A stretch of DNA of 7,274 nt from Bacillota bacterium. GTDB taxonomy: Bacteria > Bacillota > Sulfobacillia > Symbiobacteriales > Symbiobacteriaceae. Each line of letters starts with the position of its first letter. Positions within the stretch are counted from its first letter, which is position 1. A program made the position numbers and the translations under genes. The stretch lies in contig JAQBPS010000598.1 in assembly GCA_028287415.1 (NCBI GenBank), positions 1 to 7,274 of the forward strand, in the 5' to 3' direction. The notes beneath the pieces are model-generated. The model was not told where the DNA came from. It saw only the letters and a list, made by a program, of their open reading frames with translations, and made no database searches. Shown piece after piece: positions 1 to 6,948 of the stretch.

Positions 1-186
1 GACACCCCCGTGGACAAGACTTATCCCTGCCATATGGACTGCCGTGAGCGCCGCATCACCAATACGGAGAACCTCTGCACTCTGCAGGAGGTCGCCGGCA
101 AGCGGTTCCAGATCTCGGGCCATCCCCTGAAAAACCGCGGCGGGTCGGGCTCTCCAGTCCGGGCCATCGCGATCGTGGAGGAGTAA
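1..186 (+). CDS. Cyclase family protein (kynurenine formamidase-like hydrolase), C-terminal fragment
   Basis: Reading frame 1 is open from the first base to the TAA at 184-186 and gives the last 61 residues of a protein whose start lies upstream of the window. The fragment contains the typical end of the cyclase / kynurenine-formamidase-like family: a TNTENL segment (about residues 20-25 of the fragment), then a PLK motif and GGSGSPVRAIAI just before the C-terminus. Known members are metal-dependent hydrolases that open amides or cyclic compounds, for example N-formylkynurenine and isatin. The N-terminal metal-binding HxGTHxD region would lie outside the window, so the catalytic state cannot be judged. 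The stop is two bases before the aldehyde dehydrogenase start, and the final Glu-Glu codons form that gene's ribosome binding site, so the two are almost certainly co-transcribed. Family assignment is fairly firm; the substrate is unknown. Confidence 0.8.
   Translation, partial: DTPVDKTYPCHMDCRERRITNTENLCTLQEVAGKRFQISGHPLKNRGGSGSPVRAIAIVEE
177..183 (+). promoter_or_regulatory. Ribosome binding site of the aldehyde dehydrogenase gene
   Basis: GGAGGAG ends five bases before the ATG at 189. It is embedded in the last codons of the upstream cyclase gene, so ribosomes finishing that gene sit on the next start. This supports translational coupling and fixes the start at 189. Confidence 0.75.
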
Positions 187-188
187 CC

Positions 189-1706
189 ATGGCCGCTTGG
201 ACCAATGCGAACCGGAACCGGTACGCCGGTGAGTTCGGGCTGTTTATTGACGGCGAGTTCCGAGCGGCCCGCTCCGGAAAGCTGTTCGCTGTCGAAAATC
301 CAGCGGACTGCTGCACGTTTGCGCAAGTCGCAGAGGGCGACGCGGCCGATATTGACGATGCCATGGAGGCGGCGACCCGGGCGGCCCGGACGGGCCCCTG
401 GCCCCGGATGCACCCCCTTGAGCGGCAGGCGGTTCTGAACCGCTTCGCCGACTTGCTGGAAGTGAATATGGAGCGGCTGGTCTACCTGGAGGTGGGATCG
501 ACCGGCCGCCCCATTCGGGAGCTAAGCGCTCAGCTGGCTGAGGCGCCCCGCTGGTTCCGCTATTTCGCCGCTGCAATGGTCACCCACGAAGGCAGCGTCA
601 CCCCCTTTAAGGGAGACCACTTGAACTACATCTACCACGTGCCCCTGGGCGTAGTCGGCCACGTCACCCCGTGGAACCATCCGCTCTTCATCGCGACGAA
701 GAAGCTGGCACCCGCCCTTGCGACCGGGAATTGCGTGGTGCAGAAGCCTTCGGAACTTGCGCCACTGACGGCGCTCGAGATGGCCCGGTTGGCGACGGAG
801 GCGGGCCTGCCCGGCGGGGTCTACAACGTGGTCCCCGGGTTCGGCCCGACCGCCGGCGCCCGCCTGAGCGGCCATCCCGGCATCAGGAAGCTCGACCTGA
901 CGGGTGGCACGGAGACAGGGAAGCAGGCCGCAGCCACGGCGGGCCGGAACCTGAACCGGCTGACGATGGAGCTTGGCGGCAAGGCGCCCGTGCTGATCTT
1001 CCCGGATGTGGACGTGAAGGAGGCGGCCGCAGGCGCTGCATTCTCCTCCTTCGTGGCGGCCGGTCAGACATGCATCCAGGGCTCCCGCCACCTTGTTCAC
1101 CGTTCCATTCACACGGAGTTCGTCCGGGAACTGACCGAAATCGCCGACCGGCTGCGGCTCGGCGATCCGTTCGACTGGTCGACCCAGATGGGGCCGGTCG
1201 CTTCCGCCCATCAGTTCGACCGGGTCATGGGCTACCTCGCGATCGGGCGAGCAGAAGGCGCTGTGGTTGCGGCCGGGGGGAGCGCCCGCGCTGATCTGCC
1301 GGGCTACTACATCGCACCGACAGTCTTCACCCACGTCCAGCCCAAGATGCGGATCGCGCAGGAGGAGATCTTCGGCCCGGTCACCTGCGTCATCCCGTTT
1401 GATACCGAAGAAGAGGCGATTGGCATCGCGAACGACGTGAAGTTTGGCCTTGCCGCCGGCATTTGGACCAATGATATCAAGCGGGCCCACCGGGTAGCAC
1501 GGGCAATGGAAGCGGGGACGGTCTGGGTCAATGACCACCACCGCAACGATCCCGCATCGCCCTGGGGTGGCTTCAAGGAGAGCGGCGTCGGTCGGGAAAA
1601 CGGCCTCCACTGCTTGCTTGACTACCTGGAAGCCAAGGCGGTCATCGTCAACCTCGGTGCCGCTCCTGCCTGGTTCACCAGCGACAAGCCCCAGCGGCTC
1701 AACTGA
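189..1706 (+). CDS. Aldehyde dehydrogenase family protein (NAD(P)+-dependent)
   Basis: The 505-residue product is a full-length member of the aldehyde dehydrogenase superfamily, which oxidises an aldehyde to the carboxylic acid using NAD(P)+ in the cytoplasm. The visible catalytic set is complete: TPWNH with the oxyanion-hole Asn at 163, KPSE at 186-189 in the cofactor site, LTGGTETGK at 237-245 (Rossmann loop), MELGGK with the general base Glu261, GQTC with the nucleophile Cys295, and EEIFGPV with Glu393 contacting the nicotinamide ribose. Length is normal (about 480-510). The sequence resembles the betaine-aldehyde / semialdehyde dehydrogenase-like broad group, but substrate cannot be assigned from motifs. 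The start is set by the GGAGGAG just upstream. It lies between a hydrolase and a short-chain dehydrogenase and probably feeds its acid product to the acyl-CoA synthetase encoded downstream (inference). Confidence 0.95.
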   Translation: MAAWTNANRNRYAGEFGLFIDGEFRAARSGKLFAVENPADCCTFAQVAEGDAADIDDAMEAATRAARTGPWPRMHPLERQAVLNRFADLLEVNMERLVYLEVGSTGRPIRELSAQLAEAPRWFRYFAAAMVTHEGSVTPFKGDHLNYIYHVPLGVVGHVTPWNHPLFIATKKLAPALATGNCVVQKPSELAPLTALEMARLATEAGLPGGVYNVVPGFGPTAGARLSGHPGIRKLDLTGGTETGKQAAATAGRNLNRLTMELGGKAPVLIFPDVDVKEAAAGAAFSSFVAAGQTCIQGSRHLVHRSIHTEFVRELTEIADRLRLGDPFDWSTQMGPVASAHQFDRVMGYLAIGRAEGAVVAAGGSARADLPGYYIAPTVFTHVQPKMRIAQEEIFGPVTCVIPFDTEEEAIGIANDVKFGLAAGIWTNDIKRAHRVARAMEAGTVWVNDHHRNDPASPWGGFKESGVGRENGLHCLLDYLEAKAVIVNLGAAPAWFTSDKPQRLN

Positions 1707-1715
1707 GAAGGGGGA
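1707..1715 (+). promoter_or_regulatory. Ribosome binding site of the short-chain dehydrogenase gene
   Basis: A purine-rich GAAGGGGGA lies in the 15-base gap after the aldehyde dehydrogenase stop, six bases before the ATG at 1722. It is the only plausible ribosome binding site in the gap and supports that start. Confidence 0.6.
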
Positions 1716-1721
1716 TCTCCC

Positions 1722-2453
1722 ATGAGGCTTCAAGGCCGGATTGCGTTAGTCACAGGCGCCGCTCGGGGGCTAGGCCGGGCGATCGCGCTCAAGCTGGCCC
1801 ACGAAGGGGCAATCGTCCTCGCCGGTGACCTGCAGGGGTGCCCGGAGACCCTTGAGCTGATCGGTAAGGACGGTGGCCAGGGCGTCACCATCCAGTTGGA
1901 CGTGACCGATGCTGCGTCGGCCCGGGCCGCCGTTGCTGAAGCGGTCCGCAACTTCGGCCGTCTTGACATTCTCGTCAACAACGCCGGGATTAACCGGGAC
2001 GCCATGCTCCACAAGCTGGAACCCCAGCAGTGGGACGCCGTGATCGCAGTCAACCTGACCGGCGTCTTCAACTGCCTGCAGCCTGCGGCGACCCAGATGC
2101 GGGTGCAGCAGTACGGACGCATCGTCAACATCTCCTCGGCCGCCTGGGAGGGGAACATCGGCCAGGCCAACTATGCGGCCGCCAAGGCCGGGGTGATCGG
2201 CCTGACGAAGACCACCGCCAGGGAGTTGGCCAAATTCGCCGTGACGTGCAACGCCATCGCTCCCGGGTTCATTGAGACCGACATGACCCGCGGTGTGCCG
2301 CCCAAAGTGTGGGACGTCATGATTGCCAAGATTCCGCTGGGCCGGGCGGGGCAGCCGTCCGACGTGGCCAATGCGGTGGCATTCCTCACTTCCGACGAAG
2401 CCAGCTACATCACCGGTGAACTGCTGGCCGTCGGCGGTGGTTTCCGGATCTGA
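1722..2453 (+). CDS. Short-chain dehydrogenase/reductase, FabG-like (probable 3-hydroxyacyl-CoA or 3-oxoacyl reductase)
   Basis: The 243-residue protein is a classical short-chain dehydrogenase with a complete motif set: TGAARGLG at 11-18 (cofactor glycine loop), LDVTD at 59-63, NNAG at 86-89, and the catalytic tetrad Asn111, Ser138 or Ser139, Tyr151 and Lys155 in the YAAAK segment; the PGFIETDM stretch follows. It most resembles the FabG / acetoacetyl-CoA reductase group by eye. An aspartate (Asp36) sits at the end of the second beta strand, a position that in this family usually favours NAD(H), which fits an oxidative role better than NADPH-driven fatty acid synthesis; Arg15 in the glycine loop is more typical of NADPH users, so this is not certain. 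Located directly before a thiolase gene, it probably interconverts a 3-hydroxyacyl-CoA and 3-oxoacyl-CoA (inference from context). Confidence 0.92.
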   Translation: MRLQGRIALVTGAARGLGRAIALKLAHEGAIVLAGDLQGCPETLELIGKDGGQGVTIQLDVTDAASARAAVAEAVRNFGRLDILVNNAGINRDAMLHKLEPQQWDAVIAVNLTGVFNCLQPAATQMRVQQYGRIVNISSAAWEGNIGQANYAAAKAGVIGLTKTTARELAKFAVTCNAIAPGFIETDMTRGVPPKVWDVMIAKIPLGRAGQPSDVANAVAFLTSDEASYITGELLAVGGGFRI

Positions 2454-2456
2454 GTG

Positions 2457-2465
2457 AGGGAGGTG
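2457..2465 (+). promoter_or_regulatory. Ribosome binding site that decides the thiolase start
   Basis: AGGGAGGTG lies just after the short-chain dehydrogenase stop, seven bases before the ATG at 2472. An in-frame GTG at 2454 would begin before this site and add six residues (MREVCV) not expected in thiolases, so the ATG at 2472 is preferred. Confidence 0.8.
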
Positions 2466-2471
2466 TGCGTG

Positions 2472-3653
2472 ATGGAACGTGTCGTGGTTGTTGGGATGGC
2501 CCGCACCCCGATCGGGGCGTTTGGCGGCTCCCTGAAGGACACCGCTGCGCCGGCGCTTGGAGCCCACGTGATCCGGGAAGCGCTGAGTCGGGCGGGAGTA
2601 TCACCTGCAGCGGTTGAGGAAGTGCTGATCGGCTCGCTCGGGCAGGTCGCGGAGGAGGCGTTTCTGGCCCGCCAGTGCGCCATTGGCGCTGGGCTGCCGA
2701 TCGAGACGACGGCGATGACCGTGAACCGCCTGTGTGGCTCCGGCCTCCAGGCGATCAACACCGGGGTGATGACCCTCCGGTCTGAGCAGGCCAGTGTGGT
2801 TGTCGCTGGCGGAACGGAAGCGATGAGCCGGTACCCGTTCATTAGCCGGGGCGCCCGCTGGGGGCTGCGCATGGGTGACGCCGTCCTGGAGGACAGCCTG
2901 CTCAAGGTGCTCTCGTGCCCCTTTAACACCTATCACATGGGTATTACTGCTGAGAATGTCGCCATGCGCTACGGGATCTCCCGGGAAGAGCAGGACCAGT
3001 TCGCACTCGTCAGCCAGCAGCGGGCGGCCGCTGCGATGGAAGCGGGCCGCTTCACGGAGCAGATCGCCCCGCTTGAGGTGCCCGCCGGCAAGGGGAAGGC
3101 CCGGCTCTTTGAGACGGATGAATACGCCCGCCCGGACACGACCATCGCGAAACTTGCTGCGCTCCGGCCCGCCTTCGCGAAGGACGGCACAGTCACGGCC
3201 GGCAACGCATCAGGGGTCAACGACGGCGCGGCTGCACTCGTACTGACGACCGCAGTGCGGGCGGACGCAGAAGGGTGGAAACCGCTCGCCGAGGTCGTCG
3301 ATTTCGCTGTCGCCGGCGTCGACCCGGCCGTGATGGGGATTGGTCCGATCCCGGCCATTCAGAAGCTAGTCGCCCGGACGGGCGTCCCCCTGAGCGAAGT
3401 CGGGGTGTTCGAGCTGAACGAAGCCTTCGCGGCGCAGTCGCTGGCCGTCGTGCAGAGCCTCGCACTGGATCCCGCCAGGGTGAACCCCAATGGGGGCGCC
3501 ATCGCATTGGGCCATCCGGTTGGGGCAACGGGCGCTATCATCAGTTGCAAATTGATCGCCGAGATGCGGCGGTGTGGCCTTGAGTACGGGATCGCCAGCC
3601 TCTGTATCGGAGGCGGGCAGGGGATCGCCACGCTGTTCCGACTCACAGCCTGA
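2472..3653 (+). CDS. Acetyl-CoA C-acetyltransferase (class II thiolase)
   Basis: From ATG 2472 the product has 393 residues, the usual length for tetrameric acetoacetyl-CoA thiolases. The catalytic residues are all visible and fall at the expected places: nucleophilic Cys88 in NRLCGSG, Asn316 in the NEAF motif, His348 in GHP, and the second cysteine Cys378 in [17 protein letters not shown] segment (Tyr154, His155, Met156) is the hallmark of the acetoacetyl-CoA-type covering loop, and [18 protein letters not shown] is also present. The enzyme cleaves a 3-oxoacyl-CoA with CoA to acetyl-CoA plus a shorter acyl-CoA, or condenses two acetyl-CoA in reverse. Next to a short-chain dehydrogenase and an acyl-CoA synthetase, thiolysis at the end of a catabolic route is the likelier direction; no PHB synthase gene is seen here. 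A longer-chain 3-ketoacyl-CoA specificity cannot be excluded. Start chosen from the ribosome binding site at 2457-2465. Confidence 0.94.
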   Translation: MERVVVVGMARTPIGAFGGSLKDTAAPALGAHVIREALSRAGVSPAAVEEVLIGSLGQVAEEAFLARQCAIGAGLPIETTAMTVNRLCGSGLQAINTGVMTLRSEQASVVVAGGTEAMSRYPFISRGARWGLRMGDAVLEDSLLKVLSCPFNTYHMGITAENVAMRYGISREEQDQFALVSQQRAAAAMEAGRFTEQIAPLEVPAGKGKARLFETDEYARPDTTIAKLAALRPAFAKDGTVTAGNASGVNDGAAALVLTTAVRADAEGWKPLAEVVDFAVAGVDPAVMGIGPIPAIQKLVARTGVPLSEVGVFELNEAFAAQSLAVVQSLALDPARVNPNGGAIALGHPVGATGAIISCKLIAEMRRCGLEYGIASLCIGGGQGIATLFRLTA

Positions 3654-3664
3654 GGGGTGGTGGT

Positions 3665-5284
3665 ATGAGTGATCACATGGGCTTGCTGGAGGGCTTGCTG
3701 ACGCAGGAGAACCACTATGGCCGCTCCGTCCGGGTCTACAAGGAGCGCCCCACCCACTTTCACGAGGTCTTTGCCCGCTCTTGCCGCCTTTATCCAGACA
3801 AGACCGCCCTGGTCTACCGGGACAGGCGGTGGACGTACCGGGAACTCGACGAGCTCTCCTTCGCTTGCGCGTCGAACCTCAGGGCACGCCACCAGGTTCG
3901 AAAGGGCGACCGTGTAGCGCTGCTTATCGGGAACGAGGCTGAGTTTGTCATCGGGGCGCTGGCGGTGCATCGCATGGGCGCCGTGCTCGTGCCGCTCAAT
4001 ACGCGCCTGCTGGCCAGAGAGCTGGTCTACATGCTGAACAATTCCGGGACGGCGGTCCTGGTTACAACGCCGGAGCAGTGGCAGAAGCTTGCGCCGTTCA
4101 TCGCGGAACTCGCTGCGCTGCGGGCGGTGTACATGGCGGTCGGACCGGCCGCTCCGGGCACATTGCCATTCGCGGATCTGCTGACGCCCCCGGTGGAGCC
4201 GCTTCCATTCGTATCGATCGCGGAGGGCGATCCGATCTATCTGACTTACACGTCGGGGACGACCGGGTTGCCGAAGGGGGCTTGCTGCACCCACTTTAAC
4301 GTCATCCACAGCATGATCAACTTTCAGGTCGTCAAGCGCTTCCGGCCAGAGGAAATCACGTTGTTGGGCGTGCCCATCTTTCACATCACCGGGCTGGTCG
4401 CCCAGTTTGCCCAAATGATTTACGTGGGCGGTACCATCGTCTTGCAGCCTCAGCCCTTTCGGGCGGCTGTTGCACTCGAACTGATCGAGCGCGAGCGGGT
4501 CAGCCACTTTTTCGGGGTCCCGACGATTTTCATCATGCTGATGTCGAGTCCGGACTTCCAAACTCGCGACATTGCTTCCCTGCGCCTGGTCGCTTCGGGC
4601 GGCGCCCCCCTGCCGCCGGACGTGGTGGAGACCTGGACAACGAGGCAACCGGGAATCGCGTTCATCAACTTTTATGGTCTGACGGAGACGACCTCGCCGG
4701 CCACCTATTTGCCGGACGCCTACAAGCTGAAAAAGCCCGGTTCCGCGGGCTTGCCCCTGCCTGTAACCGAGCTGCGGGTGGTGGGTGACGACGACCGGGA
4801 CCTGGGTGTGGGCGAGGTAGGCGAGCTCCTGATCAAGGGTCCCGAAGTCTTTCTCGGCTACTGGAACAATCCCGAGGCGAACGAGAAGGCGATCCGGGAT
4901 GGGGGTTGGTTTTACACGGGCGACCTGGCGCGCATCGACCCGGATGGCTTCCTCTGGATCATGGACCGCAAGAAGGACATGGTCAACCGGGGGGGCGAGA
5001 AGATCTACTGCGCGGAAGTGGAGAACGTGATCTACGGTCACCCCGGCGTCTTGGAGGTGGCGGTCCTTGGAAAACCGGACAGTTTCTACGGGGAGACGGT
5101 GCTGGCGGTCGTGGTGCCGCGGCCGGGCGTCACGCTTACCGCAGCGGACATTACAGCCTGGACCCGTGAGCGGTTGGCCGATTACAAGGTCCCGGCGACC
5201 GTCGAATTCCGCACGGACCTGCCGCGCAACCCCGGCGGCAAGGTGATGAAGCAGGTGCTGCGCCAGGAGCTCCAGGCGGGCTGA
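3665..5284 (+). CDS. AMP-binding acyl-CoA synthetase (acid-CoA ligase)
   Basis: The 539-residue protein belongs to the class I adenylate-forming enzymes, which activate a carboxylic acid with ATP to an acyl-AMP and then to the acyl-CoA. The core motifs are in order: YTSGTTGLPKG at 195-205 (phosphate-binding loop, Lys204), YGLTETT at 337-343 (Glu341), YTGDLA with Asp420 binding the ribose, DRKKDM at 434-439 with the hinge, GGEKI at 443-447, and NPGGK with the catalytic lysine Lys526 in the C-terminal lid domain. Length fits medium/long-chain fatty acid or aryl acid ligases; substrate cannot be read by eye. The gene begins 11 bases after the thiolase stop behind a GGGGTGGTGG stretch; an in-frame ATG at 3677 is a possible alternative start. 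It would convert the acid made by the dehydrogenases of this operon into the CoA ester used by the short-chain dehydrogenase and thiolase (inference). Confidence 0.94.
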   Translation: MSDHMGLLEGLLTQENHYGRSVRVYKERPTHFHEVFARSCRLYPDKTALVYRDRRWTYRELDELSFACASNLRARHQVRKGDRVALLIGNEAEFVIGALAVHRMGAVLVPLNTRLLARELVYMLNNSGTAVLVTTPEQWQKLAPFIAELAALRAVYMAVGPAAPGTLPFADLLTPPVEPLPFVSIAEGDPIYLTYTSGTTGLPKGACCTHFNVIHSMINFQVVKRFRPEEITLLGVPIFHITGLVAQFAQMIYVGGTIVLQPQPFRAAVALELIERERVSHFFGVPTIFIMLMSSPDFQTRDIASLRLVASGGAPLPPDVVETWTTRQPGIAFINFYGLTETTSPATYLPDAYKLKKPGSAGLPLPVTELRVVGDDDRDLGVGEVGELLIKGPEVFLGYWNNPEANEKAIRDGGWFYTGDLARIDPDGFLWIMDRKKDMVNRGGEKIYCAEVENVIYGHPGVLEVAVLGKPDSFYGETVLAVVVPRPGVTLTAADITAWTRERLADYKVPATVEFRTDLPRNPGGKVMKQVLRQELQAG

Positions 5285-5313
5285 AGCGGGGAGTCCATCA
5301 TTTGCCGAACCCC

Positions 5314-5320
5314 AGGAGGT
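5314..5320 (+). promoter_or_regulatory. Strong ribosome binding site of the cupin gene
   Basis: AGGAGGT lies six bases before the ATG at 5327, a near-perfect anti-16S match. It sits in the 42-base gap after the acyl-CoA synthetase gene, which otherwise shows no hairpin followed by a T-run, so no terminator is supported here. Confidence 0.8.
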
Positions 5321-5326
5321 CATTGC

Positions 5327-5641
5327 ATGGGTCAGACTGGGATCAACCTGGCGCCGGGCGCGCGGCTCCGCGTGACGGGAGTGGGAGTCAACATCATGAG
5401 CGTCACGCTGGACCTGGATGCAGGCGCCGCTGCTCCCCTGCACCAGCATCCCCACGAACAGGTCAGTTGTGTCACGAAGGGCAGGGTCCGGTTCATGCTG
5501 GAAGGCCGGTCGGTGGACCTGGCTGCTGGCGATACGATCTATGTCCCCGGTGGAGCCGAGCACGGCGTTGTGGCGGTCGAGCCGGCTACGCTCATCGATG
5601 TCTTTACGCCCCTCCGCCTGGACCTGCTCGAACGAGCTTGA
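5327..5641 (+). CDS. Small single-domain cupin protein
   Basis: The 104-residue protein is one cupin beta-barrel domain with little else. Motif 1 runs from Gly33 to Gly52 with His39, His41 and Gln45; the spacing matches the G(X)5HXH(X)3-4E(X)6G pattern except that glutamine takes the usual glutamate place, as seen in the HPxEQ type of cupin. Motif 2 is Gly68 to His79 (GDTIYVPGGAEH). His39, His41, Gln45 and His79 are therefore the likely metal ligands. Small cupins of this kind act as isomerases, dioxygenases or ligand-binding accessory proteins, and the reaction cannot be named from sequence. There is no signal peptide, so it is probably cytoplasmic. The position between the acyl-CoA synthetase and the HisD-like dehydrogenase, with its own strong ribosome binding site, suggests a part in the same pathway. 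Confidence 0.88.
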   Translation: MGQTGINLAPGARLRVTGVGVNIMSVTLDLDAGAAAPLHQHPHEQVSCVTKGRVRFMLEGRSVDLAAGDTIYVPGGAEHGVVAVEPATLIDVFTPLRLDLLERA

Positions 5642-5660
5642 ATCGTAGCCCGACAGCAAG

Positions 5661-5668
5661 AGGAGGAG
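5661..5668 (+). promoter_or_regulatory. Ribosome binding site that decides the HisD-like gene start
   Basis: AGGAGGAG ends five bases before the ATG at 5674. The same reading frame stays open upstream to an ATG at 5302, but that extension runs through the cupin gene in another frame, so this site marks the real start. Confidence 0.8.
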
Positions 5669-5673
5669 ACACG

Positions 5674-6948
5674 ATGCGCGAGTATCTCAAAGAGCCGAAG
5701 CCGAGCACAGCCGAAGACAAGCAGCAGGTGCAGCAGACGGTCCGCGAAGTCCTTGCAGCGATCCAGGAGAAGGGCGGAGCCGCCGTCCGCAGCTACTCCC
5801 GCCAGTTCGATAAGTGGGATCCGCAGTCGTTCCGGGTCTCCGAAGCGGAGATCCATGCCGCCCGGAAGGGCTGCAGCGCGGTCTTTCTGGACGACCTCCG
5901 ATTTTGCCAGACCCAGGTGCGGGAGTTTGCCAAGCGGCAGATGGAGACGCTCAGCGGCTTTGAGGTGGAGACCCACCCCGGCGTGATCCTCGGCCAGAAG
6001 TTGATCCCGATCCAGAACAGCGGCTCCTACGTCCCTGGCGGCCGGTATCCGCTGGTCGCGTCCGCCCATATGAGCGTCATCACCCCCAAGGTCGCAGGGG
6101 TAGAGCGGGTGATCGCCTGCACCCCGCCTACGCCGGAGGGGCAGATGTACCCCAACACCCTGGCAGCGATTTCAGAGGCTGGCGCTGACGAGATTTACAG
6201 CCTGGGCGGCATCCAGGCGCTCGGCGCCATGGCATTCGGCACCGAGGAGATCAAGCATGTCGACTTCATCGCCGGCCCGGGCAACCGATTCGTCGCCGAG
6301 GCGAAGAAGCAGCTCTTCGGCGTCGTCGGCATCGATTTACTGGCGGGCCCGTCCGAAGTCCTGGTGATCGCCGACGATTCGGCCGACCCGCGCATCGTCG
6401 CCGCCGACCTGCTCGCCCAGGCGGAGCATGGTCTCGACTCCCCGGCCTGGCTGGTCACCACCTCGCGTGCCCTTGCCGAAGCGGTGATCGCCGACGTCGA
6501 GCGCCAGTTGGCCACCCTGGCAACCGCCGCGGTCGCCGGCGTCGCCTGGCGGGACTGCGGGGCCGTGATTCTCGTCGACTCCTATGAGGAAGCCGCCGCC
6601 ATTTCGGATGAATACGCGCCGGAGCACCTGGAAGTGCAGGTGAGGGACCTCGATTTCTTCTTCCACCGCCTGCGCAACTACGGTTCACTGTTCCTCGGGG
6701 AGCACTCCACGGTTGCGTTCTCGGACAAGACGATTGGCACAAACCACATCCTGCCGACGGGTAAGGCTGCCCGCTACACCGGTGGCCTCTCGGTCCTCAA
6801 GTTCATGAAATCGGTCACGTACCAGCGGCTCACTGCTGAGGGCGCAAGTCTGATCGCTCCCATCTGCGCCCGCCAGTGCCGGATTGAGGGGATGATCGGT
6901 CACGCCGTCAGCTGCGAAGTCCGCGCGGAGAAGTACGGCAAGGCATGA
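5674..6948 (+). CDS. Histidinol dehydrogenase family oxidoreductase, HpsN-like (probably not histidine biosynthesis)
   Basis: The 424-residue product is a full-length member of the zinc- and NAD-dependent histidinol dehydrogenase family, enzymes that take a primary alcohol through an aldehyde to a carboxylate in two steps. Expected residues are present: Gln249 and His252 (QAEH), Asp351 and His410 as the other zinc ligands, the catalytic pair Glu317-His318 in APEHLE, Ser227 in GPSE, and Glu405 before His410. PGGRYPLVASAHMSVIT (about 126-142) and GTNHILPTGKAARYTGG (355-371) resemble, from memory, sulfopropanediol 3-dehydrogenase (HpsN) and related catabolic paralogs more than HisD, where the second region usually lacks the KAARYTGG pattern. 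No other his gene is nearby; the neighbours are acyl-CoA and aldehyde enzymes. I therefore read it as a dehydrogenase for an unknown polar alcohol or diol. The sulfolactate lyase genes expected with a true HpsN are not in the window. The stop overlaps the next start. Confidence 0.88.
   Translation: MREYLKEPKPSTAEDKQQVQQTVREVLAAIQEKGGAAVRSYSRQFDKWDPQSFRVSEAEIHAARKGCSAVFLDDLRFCQTQVREFAKRQMETLSGFEVETHPGVILGQKLIPIQNSGSYVPGGRYPLVASAHMSVITPKVAGVERVIACTPPTPEGQMYPNTLAAISEAGADEIYSLGGIQALGAMAFGTEEIKHVDFIAGPGNRFVAEAKKQLFGVVGIDLLAGPSEVLVIADDSADPRIVAADLLAQAEHGLDSPAWLVTTSRALAEAVIADVERQLATLATAAVAGVAWRDCGAVILVDSYEEAAAISDEYAPEHLEVQVRDLDFFFHRLRNYGSLFLGEHSTVAFSDKTIGTNHILPTGKAARYTGGLSVLKFMKSVTYQRLTAEGASLIAPICARQCRIEGMIGHAVSCEVRAEKYGKA

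Noticed and set aside
671..1294. A 207-codon + strand open frame inside the aldehyde dehydrogenase gene
   Set aside because: It is an out-of-frame reading with Arg/Gly/Pro-rich composition and no ribosome binding site or domain.
522..1733. A 403-codon open frame on the minus strand opposite the aldehyde dehydrogenase
   Set aside because: Same codon-bias shadow; the translated sequence shows no known motif, and the opposite strand encodes an intact aldehyde dehydrogenase.
2454..2471. A GTG start for the thiolase directly after the previous stop codon
   Set aside because: The ribosome binding site lies inside this stretch and the catalytic residues fall at the family's usual numbering only when counting from ATG 2472.
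5285..5326. Possible terminator or internal promoter in the longest gap
   Set aside because: GGGG and CCCC tracts occur but do not form a convincing hairpin and there is no T-run; no paired -35/-10-like boxes are seen. The gap mainly holds the cupin ribosome binding site.
3359..5659. A 766-codon open frame on the minus strand, antisense to most of the acyl-CoA synthetase gene and parts of its neighbours
   Set aside because: It is a shadow of GC-rich codon bias. Its product is rich in Arg, His, Gln and Asp with no recognisable domain, while the + strand carries genes with complete catalytic motifs across the same bases.
5302..5673. A 124-residue N-terminal extension of the HisD-like protein, as if fused to another domain
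   Set aside because: The extension is Arg, Gly and Pro rich with no domain, overlaps the well-supported cupin gene in a different frame, and the ATG at 5674 has a strong ribosome binding site and gives the normal family length.
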